64,000 nt of DNA from contig NZ_CP030126.1 in NCBI RefSeq assembly GCF_003568845.1, positions 2,649,501-2,713,500 on the forward strand, in the 5' to 3' direction. The stretch's first letter is position 1; each line of letters begins with the position of its first letter. Below are positions 44,401 to 52,104 of the stretch, piece by piece. The notes under the pieces were generated by a model. It had not been told where the DNA came from. It was given only the letters and a program-made list of their open reading frames with translations, and ran no database searches. Both the position numbers and the translations under genes were made by a program. This DNA comes from Indioceanicola profundi (GTDB lineage: Bacteria; Pseudomonadota; Alphaproteobacteria; Azospirillales; Azospirillaceae).

Positions 44401-45186
44401 TCATTGCCCCGCCGAACCATCCGCGGGTTCAAGCCGCTGGGCCCGCACCACCCGCGCCAGGGTCAGCACGTCCACCCCAGCGGCGCCCGCACGCTTCAGC
44501 ACCTTGGCGCATTCGCCGACTGTGGCGCCCGTGGTGAAGACGTCGTCCACCAGCAGGACCCTCCGACCCCTTACCGCCTCCCGTGCGGCGGGCGGCAGGG
44601 CGAAGGCGCCGACCACGGTTCGGACACGTCCCCGCGCGGACTGCCCGCCCTGGGTGCCGGGCCGCTTCCGCACCAGAAGGTCCGGCGTCACAGGCCGCCC
44701 CGAAAGACGCCCGAGGTGGAGCGCCAGCAGGGCCGACTGGTTGTAGCGGCGACGGAACAGACGCCAGCGGTGCAGCGGCACCGGCACGATCAGGTCCGCT
44801 TCCGCCAGCAGGTCCGCCCCCGCCCGTGCCATCCAGGCGGCGAAGCCGGGAGCGGCGTCGGTGCGGTCGGCATGTTTGAAGCGCAGCACCATGCCCTTGC
44901 TGGCATCGTCATAGACCAGCACCGCGCGGCAGCGGTCAAAGGCCGGCGGACGGGCAATGCAGGCCCCGCACAGGCTCTGCCCGTCGGTCTGGAACTCGAA
45001 CGGCAGGCCGCAGCAGGCGCAGAGCGGCGGGGCGATGAATGCCGCCGCCTTCCAGCAGGCCGGACAGAGGGTTCCCGGCGCGCCGACATCCGCGCCGCAG
45101 CCGAGGCAGCGCGGCGGCAGGATGAGGTCCAGGGCGCGGGAGACCAGTTGCCCTGACCGGATTGCGAGCCGCTGCCAGACCATCAT
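44401..45186 (-). CDS. comF: ComF family phosphoribosyltransferase-like protein
   Basis: This 261-residue protein has an N-terminal zinc-finger-like region with cysteine pairs (RCLGCGADVG, LCPACWKAA, LCACCGLPF, LCGACIARP). The C-terminal phosphoribosyltransferase fold has the PRPP-binding motif RRVLLVDDVFTTGATVGECA. ComF helps take up DNA in naturally competent bacteria, but many non-competent species keep it. Two ATGs lie in tandem; the first is used. It lies 118 bases upstream of the grxC start. Confidence 0.92.
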   Translation of the reverse strand: MMVWQRLAIRSGQLVSRALDLILPPRCLGCGADVGAPGTLCPACWKAAAFIAPPLCACCGLPFEFQTDGQSLCGACIARPPAFDRCRAVLVYDDASKGMVLRFKHADRTDAAPGFAAWMARAGADLLAEADLIVPVPLHRWRLFRRRYNQSALLALHLGRLSGRPVTPDLLVRKRPGTQGGQSARGRVRTVVGAFALPPAAREAVRGRRVLLVDDVFTTGATVGECAKVLKRAGAAGVDVLTLARVVRAQRLEPADGSAGQ

Positions 45187-45304
45187 CCCGCCAAAGTTGC
45201 CGTCGATCGGGGGAGCATAGGCGAATCGGGACGGATGGGCGAGAGGGCGGTTGAGCCGGTGGACTGTGAATGCTATCGGGCAAAGCTCAATGGGGGTGAC
45301 CGCC

Positions 45305-46225
45305 ATGTCCGATGCCGACCAGATGACCGTCTTCGACCGCCGCGTAGTCCGCCTGCACCGGGACCGCGCAGCCAGATCGGTGACGGAGCACGACTTCCTG
45401 CGCCGCGAGGTGGCGGGCAGGCTGGTGGAGAGGCTGGCGGATATTCGGCGCATATTCCCCCGCGCCTTGAACCTTGGGTCCCATGGCGGAGAGATGGCGG
45501 CGGCCCTGGGAAACCGTTCCGGCATCGAAACTATCGTGCATTCCGACCTGTCACCCGCGATGGCTGCGGCGGCGCGGCGGGCGGGCGGGTTCGCAGTCGC
45601 GGCGGATGAGGAGTTCCTGCCCTTCGCGCCCGGCAGCTTCGATCTGGTCGTCTCCAACCTGTCCCTCCACTGGGTGAACGATCTGCCCGGCGCGCTTGTC
45701 CAGGTGCGTCAGGCATTGAAGCCGGACGGCATGTTCCTGGCCGCCATGTTCGGCGGCGACACACTGTTCGAGCTGCGCCGTGCCCTGATGGAAGCGGAGA
45801 TGGAGGTGTCCGGCGGCCTGTCCCCACGGATCAGCCCCATGGCCGGCCTGCGCGACGCCGCCGGGCTGCTCCAGCGGGCCGGCTTCGCCCTGCCGGTGGC
45901 GGATACCGATACGCTGACCGTGAGCTATCCCAACCCGTTCCGGCTGATGCAGGACCTGCGCGGGATGGGAGAGACGAATGCCGCCCTTCAGCGGCTGAAG
46001 ATCCCGACCCGACCCGCCGTGCTGGCCCGCGCCGCGGAGCGCTATGCCGAGCTGTACCAGGAGGAGGACGGGACCGTTCCCGCCACCTTCCAGATCCTGT
46101 ACCTGGCCGGCTGGTCCCCCGACCCGAGCACCCAGCAGCAGCCCGCCCGCCGCGGCAGCGCCAACACCCGGCTGGCCGACGCCCTGAACACGCGGGAGAT
46201 CGGGACCGGCGTGAAGCCGCATTGA
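45305..46225 (+). CDS. BioC/NDUFAF5-like methyltransferase
   Basis: This 306-residue SAM-dependent enzyme begins MSDADQMTVFDRRVVRLHRD. The SAM-binding region is ALNLGSHGGEMAAALGNR, which is less glycine-rich than usual. It is followed by EFLPFAPGSFDLVVSNLSLHWVND and a PRISPMAGLRDAAGLLQRAGF block. This pattern fits the alphaproteobacterial relatives of human NDUFAF5, which modifies complex I, and also BioC. The first of these is favoured by the SLHWVNDLPG motif. It is divergent from comF. Confidence 0.85.
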   Translation: MSDADQMTVFDRRVVRLHRDRAARSVTEHDFLRREVAGRLVERLADIRRIFPRALNLGSHGGEMAAALGNRSGIETIVHSDLSPAMAAAARRAGGFAVAADEEFLPFAPGSFDLVVSNLSLHWVNDLPGALVQVRQALKPDGMFLAAMFGGDTLFELRRALMEAEMEVSGGLSPRISPMAGLRDAAGLLQRAGFALPVADTDTLTVSYPNPFRLMQDLRGMGETNAALQRLKIPTRPAVLARAAERYAELYQEEDGTVPATFQILYLAGWSPDPSTQQQPARRGSANTRLADALNTREIGTGVKPH

Positions 46226-46334
46226 GCGGCTTCCGCCCTGGCGTCGCGCATCCGGATGGCGGAGGCACTCCCTTTCGTTAGGGAATCTGTGCGATAGTGC
46301 CGCCCTGTCCTGACCAGCGACGAAGAGCGGCGGC

Positions 46335-46634
46335 ATGCCAGAACCAGCGTCCGGCGAGATCGACCGGTCCAGCATCCTTTCAGTCCCTGTCCAGGTGTCC
46401 GTGCGCCTGGGGCGTCGCCGCCTGCGCATCAGCGAACTGCTGCGCCTCGCCCCCGGCGATGTCGTGGACCTGGAGCGTGCGGTGGGGGAGCCGGTGGACC
46501 TGTTCGTCAATGACCGCCTGGTTGCCCGCGGGGAACTGGTGGTCGTGGATGGCCGCCTGGGTCTGACCATTGTCGAACTGATGCCCCAGGCCGTTCGCGG
46601 GCGCGAACCGCTTGGCCCCGGACCGGGCGAATAG
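46335..46634 (+). CDS. FliN/FliM C-terminal (SpoA) domain protein
   Basis: This 99-residue protein matches the flagellar switch protein FliN: ILSVPVQVSVRLGRRRLRIS, ELLRLAPGDVVDLERAVGEP and VDLFVNDRLVARGELVVVDG. FliN forms the base of the switch ring, and its relatives act in type III secretion. No other flagellar or secretion gene lies in the window, so it stands alone between a methyltransferase and a heat shock region. It may be a stray extra copy, so the symbol is withheld. Confidence 0.8.
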   Translation: MPEPASGEIDRSSILSVPVQVSVRLGRRRLRISELLRLAPGDVVDLERAVGEPVDLFVNDRLVARGELVVVDGRLGLTIVELMPQAVRGREPLGPGPGE

Positions 46635-46973
46635 CTGGCTGGAATTGCGTCTCCCCTCACCTGTCCACCCTTTGAGGGACACCGTGATTCCGGGGTTTCA
46701 CGCCATGATTCCACAAATTTATCCACAGCGCGGCGGAGCATCCCCGCCGCTTCGCAAGCGCGTCCGTACGCGGTTGCGGTTGCGTGTTGCCCTGCGGGAA
46801 CAGTGCAGGTTCCAGGCATTTCGCGCTGGCCTGCGCACTGCCCAAAAAACGGGCAACAGGTCAGAAGCCAAGAGCCGGCAGGCCCGACTCGCCTCTGCTC
46901 ACAGACTTTTCCACAGATTCTGGGGAAAGCCTGATACCGGCCTGCTCCGCCCATGGGCGGCGGTTCCTCTTGC
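46635..46973. other. noncoding region with DnaA-box-like sites
   Basis: This 340-base stretch holds no convincing gene. It contains a perfect DnaA box TTATCCACA (46719-46727) and two near matches, GATTCCACA (46707-46715) and TTTTCCACA (46907-46915). The GC content is locally lower around 46705-46728. Three scattered sites are too few to call an origin. Confidence 0.4.
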
Positions 46974-47002
46974 CTTGATCCTTGACCCGCAATACCCATT
47001 TA
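46974..47002 (+). promoter_or_regulatory. candidate RpoH (sigma-32) promoter of hsp20
   Basis: CTTGAT (46974-46979) and CCCATTTA (46995-47002) match the -35 and -10 consensus of heat-shock promoters, with 15 bases between them (14 if counted from ACCCATTTA). The expected transcription start near 47009 would leave an untranslated leader of about 130 bases before hsp20. Confidence 0.5.
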
Positions 47003-47099
47003 AGCAGCGGACGGTGCCAGTACGGGCCGTCCGCTCCGGGAGCCGACCTTGTTCCGGTCTTCTGCGCGGCGCCGGCAAAGGCCCGGCTGCGCCCGGCAT

Positions 47100-47141
47100 G
47101 GGGTCCCGCTTCTCGCGCTCGCTCACCAGAGGAGGACGCAC
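47100..47141 (+). promoter_or_regulatory. candidate ROSE-like RNA thermometer of hsp20
   Basis: The ribosome binding site AGAGGAGGA (47128-47136) is preceded by TCGCT (47119-47123), which matches the UYGCU motif of ROSE elements, separated by a short loop. Such thermometers hide the site at low temperature in alphaproteobacterial small heat shock genes. The full fold was not computed. Confidence 0.4.
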
Positions 47142-47615
47142 GTGACGACCCGCCTGTCCCTGTTCAACAGCCCCTTCCTGCTTGGCTTCGACCAGTTCGA
47201 GCGGACGCTCGACCGGATCGCCAAGAGCGCCAATGAGGGCTACCCGCCTTACAATATCGAGCAGATCGGCGATGATCGCCTGCGGATCACCCTGGCCGTC
47301 GCCGGCTTCACCTCCGAGGACCTGCAGGTCCAGATGGAGGACAATCAGCTCGTCATTCGCGGCAAGCAGAACGACGACAAGTCCCGCCTTTACCTGCACC
47401 GCGGCATCGCAGCGCGCCAGTTCCAGCGCAGCTTTGTGCTGGCGGAAGGGATCGAGGTGATCGACGCCAGCCTGGACAACGGGCTGCTCCATGTCGACCT
47501 GCGCCGGCCGATCCCGGAGCCGAAGGTGCGGACCATCCGGATCAATGCGCCGGCCGAAGGCGTGGATCAGAGCGGGCCCCAGACCATCGACGTTTCTCCG
47601 GACAACCGGGGCTGA
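47142..47615 (+). CDS. Hsp20 family small heat shock protein
   Basis: This 157-residue chaperone begins at GTG (AGAGGAGGA upstream). The N terminus SLFNSPFLLGFDQFERTLDR is typical of alphaproteobacterial IbpA-like proteins. The alpha-crystallin domain covers about 35-130: YNIEQIGDDRLRITLAVAGF, VIRGKQND, LHRGIAARQFQRSFVLAEGI and NGLLHVDLRRPIPE. It binds unfolding proteins during heat stress. It is followed by a DUF1150 gene, a common pairing. Confidence 0.93.
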   Translation: MTTRLSLFNSPFLLGFDQFERTLDRIAKSANEGYPPYNIEQIGDDRLRITLAVAGFTSEDLQVQMEDNQLVIRGKQNDDKSRLYLHRGIAARQFQRSFVLAEGIEVIDASLDNGLLHVDLRRPIPEPKVRTIRINAPAEGVDQSGPQTIDVSPDNRG

Positions 47616-47707
47616 GCCCCGCTTCTGCCGGACAAGAAGATTCCACCCGCGTCCGTGGGCAGCCCGAGCGGAGCCCCCGGCGCCTTGGCCCCAGGAGGGC
47701 ACGAGAG

Positions 47708-47926
47708 ATGAACCCGACGACCCTTTTTCTCCGCCAGCTCTCGCCGCAGGATTTCGCGGCCTTCGGCCTGAACGACGTCGCCTATGTGAAGCGCATCGAG
47801 CGCGATGGCGCGGCCGGATTCGCGATCCACGCCGCCGACGGCACCCCGCTGACCGTCGTGCCGAATGAGCAGTTGGCGCTCGCCACCGTCCGCCAGAACG
47901 ACATGGAAGCGCTGAGCGTGCATTGA
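47708..47926 (+). CDS. DUF1150 family protein
   Basis: This 72-residue protein has the DUF1150 pattern: LSPQDFAAFGLNDVAYVKRI, then FAIHAADGTPLTVVPNEQLA and ATVRQNDMEALSVH. The family is found beside small heat shock genes in alphaproteobacteria, and it has no known function. The start follows CAGGAGGGCACGAG, and the gap to hsp20 is 92 bases, so co-transcription with hsp20 is likely. Confidence 0.87.
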   Translation: MNPTTLFLRQLSPQDFAAFGLNDVAYVKRIERDGAAGFAIHAADGTPLTVVPNEQLALATVRQNDMEALSVH

Positions 47927-47935
47927 ATTCAAGCG

Positions 47936-47968
47936 ATGGCCGGGCGGGCTGCGCGCCGGCCCGGCCAT
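47936..47968. terminator. 10-bp hairpin between convergent genes
   Basis: ATGGCCGGGC pairs perfectly with GCCCGGCCAT around a 13-base loop. It lies 10 bases after the DUF1150 stop codon and 8 bases beyond the stop of the facing gene, so it can serve both. Confidence 0.6.
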
Positions 47969-47975
47969 CCTTCCA

Positions 47976-48197
47976 TCAGTCCCGCGATGTCATCGCAGTA
48001 TTGACGTCGGCGACGCTGCCCAGCGTGTCGCTGCGCTTTTCCTTCTGCGCTTCCTGCTTGTTGGCCTGCGCCTGTTCGACCTCGCGGCGCTTCTCATCCT
48101 CGCTCATCTCCCGTTCCGCCGCCCGGGCATTCTCCTGGGGCGAGCGACGCACCTGCTCGGCGAAAGGGGAATCCCCGCTCTTGCTGCGCTCCGTCAT
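47976..48197 (-). CDS. small charged hypothetical protein
   Basis: This 73-residue protein starts at an ATG with GGAGGATCGGAG upstream, a strong site that decides the start. It is highly charged and hydrophilic, with a predicted coiled coil (ENARAAEREMSEDEKRREVE, QAQANKQEAQKEKR). No family is recognised. The strong ribosome binding site and flanking terminator support a real gene. It may be stress-related given the nearby hsp20 genes, but that is only a guess. Confidence 0.65.
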   Translation of the reverse strand: MTERSKSGDSPFAEQVRRSPQENARAAEREMSEDEKRREVEQAQANKQEAQKEKRSDTLGSVADVNTAMTSRD

Positions 48198-48661
48198 CTC
48201 CGATCCTCCGGTGTTGAATTCGTCCGCATGAACAGGTGGCCCGGAAGGCCGTTCCGGGCCGTCCTCTCCCGAGCTCGGAGCGGTCATCCCTAGGAGGCGC
48301 ATTTCCCAAAGAGGAAGTATGTCTGCGTCGCCTCGCCCCAACCGTTTTTCCATCCGCGATTTCGGTTTATCGCGCCGATAGAAGTTGGCGAGACCTTCCG
48401 GCGGCCCTCATGAAATTTAATTTCTCCAATGGCGCAGAGCTTCTTCGAATTTCATCGTTCACGCAACTCGGGCGCAAGGTTCTGACTCAGTGCTACGAAT
48501 CGATATATCATAAATATAGAATTATCCCGACCCAAAATAAAACAAACGCAAACTAATTAAAGCGCAAGATACAGTGGCGACCTGCGCAAAATGGCTGATG
48601 CAGGTTTGTCACGGTCATGGGCACTGTAGGAGGTTGATAGCAGGAACATTATTGCGACTTG
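48198..48661. other. AT-rich noncoding region upstream of first TonB receptor
   Basis: Most of this region lacks genes. The segment 48481-48540 is only about one-third G+C, far below the coding average, and contains ATATATCATAAATATAG and AAATAAAACAAACG. It probably holds the promoter and regulator sites of the receptor, and could be a site for nucleoid proteins. Confidence 0.5.
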
Positions 48662-48746
48662 ATGAACATATTTGTTAATTGCGCATCCCAGAAACTACGG
48701 AGTCGGTTGTTGCCGGTCGGCTCTATTCTGGGAAAGGAACTGACAA
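48662..48746 (+). promoter_or_regulatory. structured leader of first TonB receptor
   Basis: These 85 bases align without gaps to the leader of the second receptor (65 of 85 identical). CCCAGAA (48687-48693) pairs with TTCTGGG (48726-48732), and inside it GAGTCG (48700-48705) pairs with CGGCTC (48718-48723, one T-G pair). The outer stem ends directly at the ribosome binding site AAAGGA. An RNA-level control of translation is inferred. Confidence 0.6.
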
Positions 48747-51566
48747 GTGGGTTACTCCAGTCGTGGGAAGCGGGCCTTTCGGCTCCGTTGCATGTTCGGC
48801 GCCGCTGCCGTCGCTCTTACCATGCCGCTTGCGGCTCAGGCGCAGACGGATGCTCCGCCAGCCGGCCTTGAGGAAATCGTCGTCACCGGGTCGCGCATCC
48901 AGCGCTCCAACCTGACCGCCCCCACCCCGGTCCAGATCCTGGACGAGCAGCTGATCCAGCTCAAAGGCACCACCAATGCCGCCGAGCTGATCAACGAGCT
49001 GCCGGCTGCGGGCATTCCGGGCGTCTCCTCCACCAACTCCAACTTCCTGGTCAGCGCCACCGGCCTGAACCTGGTCGATCTGCGCAATCTGGGCACCGAC
49101 CGTACGCTGGTGCTGGTGAATGGCCGCCGCCATGTTGGCGGTTCCGAGGGCTCCACTTCCGTCGACCTGAACTCGATCCCGGCCGACTTCATTGAGCGTG
49201 TCGAAGTGGTGACCGGCGGCGCATCCGCGGTCTACGGCTCCGAAGCCATCGCGGGCGTCGTGAACTTCATCCTGAAGCGCGACTTCCAAGGCGTGAGCGT
49301 CTCGGGCCAGGCCGGCATCACCGGCGAGGGCGACGGGGAGAGCTACAATATCTCCTCCACCATGGGCACCAACTTCGCCGATGGCCGCGGCAACATCATC
49401 GTCAACGTCACCTACGACAAGACGGAAGAGGTCGCGTCCAAGGACCGCGACATCTCGGCCACCGACGCCTTCTACGATCCGGATACCTTCGTGGACCGTC
49501 AGGCCTTCAGCTCCTTCGGGCCGGGCGGCCGCTTCATCATCGACGGCGTGTCCTACAATCCGGACGGAACCCCGTTCGACACGATCGCGAACGGCTATAA
49601 CCGCAACGCCGACCGCCTGATCTCCGTGCCGATCGAGCGTCAGCTGCTGAGCACCATCGCCAATTACGAGCTGTTCGAGGGGATCAACTTCTTCGTCGAG
49701 GGCACCTACGCCCGGACGGAGACCTCGTCCCAGTCCGAGGCGATCGCCTTCGGCAACAACACCTCTGTCGGCACGGCCGTCGATGCGCCGATCCTTTCCA
49801 TCCCGGTCACCAACCCGCTGATCCCGCAGGCCCTGCGTAACCTGATCCCGGCCGGCACGGAGGAGTTCACCTTCGCCCGCCGCTTCAACGAGCTGGGGCT
49901 GCGCCAGTCGGAAGTCACCCGCCAGACCTATCGCATCGCGACCGGACTGGAAGGCGAGTTCGACAATGGCTGGGACTGGCAGGCCTACTACCAGTACGGC
50001 ACGGTGACCCAGGATCAGGTGTCCACGGGCGTGTTCAACGTCGCCCGCATGCAGGAGGCGCTGAACGCCGAGGTGGCTGCCGACGGCACCTTCCAGTGCG
50101 CCAGCGAGCTGGCCCGCGCCCAGGGCTGCGTGCCGATCAACCTGTTCGGCGCCGGCGCCGTCTCCCAGGACGCCCTGTCCTACGTCAACGCCAACTCCAC
50201 CTTCGACAGCACGATCCAGCAGAACACCGCCGGCGCGTTCCTGTCCGGCGAGGTGTACGAGTTGCCGGCCGGCGCCGTCGGCTTCGCCGCGGGCCTGGAG
50301 TACCGCAAGGAGGAGAGCGAGTTCCGTCCGGATGCCCTGTCCATCGCGGGCATCAGCTCTGGCAACGCCTCAGCCCCCAGCGAGGGCGAGTACGACGTCT
50401 GGGAGGTCTATGCCGAGACGAACGTCCCGCTGCTGAGCGGCATGGACTTCGTGGACTATCTGGGCGTCGACGCGGCCGTCCGCTATGCCGACTACAGCAC
50501 CGTCGGCAGCGTCTGGAGCTACAAGTTCGGCGGCGAGTACGCCCCGATCCCTGACCTGCGCTTCCGCAGCACCTATGCCCGCTCCGTCCGCGCGCCGAAC
50601 ATTGGCGAGCTGTTCCAGCCGGCGCAGCAGACCTTCTCCTCCGTCACCGACCCCTGCGCCGACAACCGCCGCCTGGACGCCAGCGCCACGGTTCAGGCGA
50701 ACTGCGCGGCGACCCCGGGCGTGGGCGAGGCCATCGCGGCCGGCGGCTTCAACCCGACCCAGCTCGACCTGTCCTCGATCCCTGGCTTCAACTCGGGCAA
50801 TCCGAACCTTCAGGAAGAGAAGGCGGACACGCTGACCATCGGTGCGGTCTGGACCCCGTCATTCCTCGATAACTTCTCGGTCACGGTTGACTACTGGGAT
50901 ATCGAGATCAAGGACGCCATCCAGGGCTTCGCCCGCCAGACGGCGGTCGACCAGTGCGTGGGCCAGGCCCAGTATCCAGACAACCCGTTCTGCGCCCTGG
51001 TCACCCGTGACCCGACGACCGGCTTCATCACCGGGCTGGATCTGCGGGTCGACAACGTGGCCGTCCAGACCGCCAGCGGCATCGACGTGCAGGCCAACTA
51101 CGCGCTGGATCTGGCGGACGTGGTCGGCGACTACGGCCTGCTGAACTTCGACTTTGTCGGCACCTACCTGATCGAGAACCAGAACACCGCCTTCCCCGGC
51201 GCCGATCCGGTCGAGTCTGCAACCCAGGTCGGCTACTCCGAGTTCAAGTGGAACCTGCGCACGACCTGGGAGAGCGGCCCGTTCACCGTGTCCTGGCTGT
51301 TCCGCTACATCGGCGAGGCGAAGATCGACCCCGAGGATGATTTCGAAGGGAACGAGATCGATCCCATGGTCTATAACGACATCCAGCTCCGCTACACGTT
51401 CCTGGAGGATTACCAGGTGTTCGTGGGCGTGGATAACGTCTTCGACCGCAAGCCGCCGATCATCCCGGCCCCGTTCGCCGTGAACGTGACCGGCACCGAG
51501 ACGGCTGCCGACGTGTACGACCCGATCGGCCGCTTCTTCTATGCCGGTTTCCGCGCCCAGTTCTAA
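48747..51566 (+). CDS. TonB-dependent outer membrane receptor (first of tandem pair)
   Basis: This 939-residue receptor starts at GTG with AAAGGA upstream. The signal peptide is FRLRCMFGAAAVALTMPLAA. A plug domain follows (EEIVVTGSRIQRSNLTAPTP, LRNLGTDRTLVLVNGRRHVG, VEVVTGGASAVYGSEAIAGV). The barrel covers about 220-939, with NPNLQEEKADTLTIGAVW, VDNVFDRKPPIIP and a final RFFYAGFRAQF. It imports a large or scarce nutrient with energy from TonB; the class is that common in Caulobacter-like bacteria, and the ligand is not known. It and the next receptor share signal peptide, leader and terminator, so they arose by duplication. Confidence 0.95.
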   Translation: MGYSSRGKRAFRLRCMFGAAAVALTMPLAAQAQTDAPPAGLEEIVVTGSRIQRSNLTAPTPVQILDEQLIQLKGTTNAAELINELPAAGIPGVSSTNSNFLVSATGLNLVDLRNLGTDRTLVLVNGRRHVGGSEGSTSVDLNSIPADFIERVEVVTGGASAVYGSEAIAGVVNFILKRDFQGVSVSGQAGITGEGDGESYNISSTMGTNFADGRGNIIVNVTYDKTEEVASKDRDISATDAFYDPDTFVDRQAFSSFGPGGRFIIDGVSYNPDGTPFDTIANGYNRNADRLISVPIERQLLSTIANYELFEGINFFVEGTYARTETSSQSEAIAFGNNTSVGTAVDAPILSIPVTNPLIPQALRNLIPAGTEEFTFARRFNELGLRQSEVTRQTYRIATGLEGEFDNGWDWQAYYQYGTVTQDQVSTGVFNVARMQEALNAEVAADGTFQCASELARAQGCVPINLFGAGAVSQDALSYVNANSTFDSTIQQNTAGAFLSGEVYELPAGAVGFAAGLEYRKEESEFRPDALSIAGISSGNASAPSEGEYDVWEVYAETNVPLLSGMDFVDYLGVDAAVRYADYSTVGSVWSYKFGGEYAPIPDLRFRSTYARSVRAPNIGELFQPAQQTFSSVTDPCADNRRLDASATVQANCAATPGVGEAIAAGGFNPTQLDLSSIPGFNSGNPNLQEEKADTLTIGAVWTPSFLDNFSVTVDYWDIEIKDAIQGFARQTAVDQCVGQAQYPDNPFCALVTRDPTTGFITGLDLRVDNVAVQTASGIDVQANYALDLADVVGDYGLLNFDFVGTYLIENQNTAFPGADPVESATQVGYSEFKWNLRTTWESGPFTVSWLFRYIGEAKIDPEDDFEGNEIDPMVYNDIQLRYTFLEDYQVFVGVDNVFDRKPPIIPAPFAVNVTGTETAADVYDPIGRFFYAGFRAQF

Positions 51567-51644
51567 ACCGCGCGGCAGGGCTGGCGGAGTTGTTGCCGCC
51601 GGCCCTGGAACTCAGACCTGATCACCTTTCCGTGAATCCATGTC

Positions 51645-51676
51645 CGGCGCCGGGGCCATCGCCCCGGCGCCGTTTT
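51645..51676 (+). terminator. strong terminator of first TonB receptor
   Basis: A 12-bp stem (CGGCGCCGGGGC with GCCCCGGCGCCG) encloses the loop CATC and is followed by TTTTC. It is preceded by TTTCCGTGAA, also found before the terminator of the second receptor. Confidence 0.85.
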
Positions 51677-52019
51677 CTGTTTCGGACCAGAGATTTCCCG
51701 AGGGCGGCCTCACAAGCCGCCTTATCGATCCGATAGGACAGGCGGAGTCCAGCCCCGGCGTTGAGCATAGGGTTGATTGCCCACCATACGCGCCGGAACG
51801 CAGCAGATGAACCTGTTAACGGAAGCGCGGCGCAACTTCCGCTCCATACATGCCGGTTCGATATGACATGTCGAGCATTTCATTCCGCTATGTAAGATGA
51901 AAGTCTGGCCTATCAAGTCGCACTTGCTATCGATGCGATATTGCTTAAGTTCCTGATGCGGCTTTGCCACGACCGGACTCAATACGCCGCCTCGCCCTCT
52001 CGGGGTTTATTGCAGCTCC
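51677..52019. other. noncoding gap between TonB receptors
   Basis: No credible gene is seen in these 343 bases. The left part has an imperfect palindrome around TTATCGATCCGATAGG (51722). The right part is AT-richer near 51860-51950. It probably contains the promoter of the second receptor. Confidence 0.4.
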
Positions 52020-52104
52020 ATGAACGTCTCTGATATTTCCGCTTCCCAGTAACTGTGGAGCCGACCGTTTCAGGCCGGGTCCATTCTGGGAAAGGAACTA
52101 ACAA
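52020..52104 (+). promoter_or_regulatory. structured leader of second TonB receptor
   Basis: The fold matches that of the first leader with different bases. TTCCCAG (52043-52049) pairs with CTGGGAA (52086-52092), and GGAGCCG (52057-52063) pairs with CGGGTCC (52076-52082, one G-G mismatch). Keeping both helices while the sequence drifts supports a functional RNA. The last 22 bases before GTG are nearly identical. Confidence 0.6.

Noticed and set aside
46635-46973. Chromosomal replication origin
   Set aside because: Only one exact and two near DnaA boxes, and none of the usual origin neighbours.
48236-48556. 106-residue open frame in the AT-rich gap
   Set aside because: Overlaps the promoter region and the strong start of a facing gene; composition is not coding-like.
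48659-48871. Short open frame beginning MNIFVNCASQK in the first TonB leader, compared with MNVSDISASQ-stop in the second
   Set aside because: Both leaders have ATGAAC at the same place, hinting at a leader peptide, but the second ends after 10 residues and the first runs into the receptor. No ribosome binding site is clear, so RNA structure is the better explanation.
51722-51982. 86-residue open frame between the TonB receptors
   Set aside because: No ribosome binding site, no known motif and atypical composition; probably chance.
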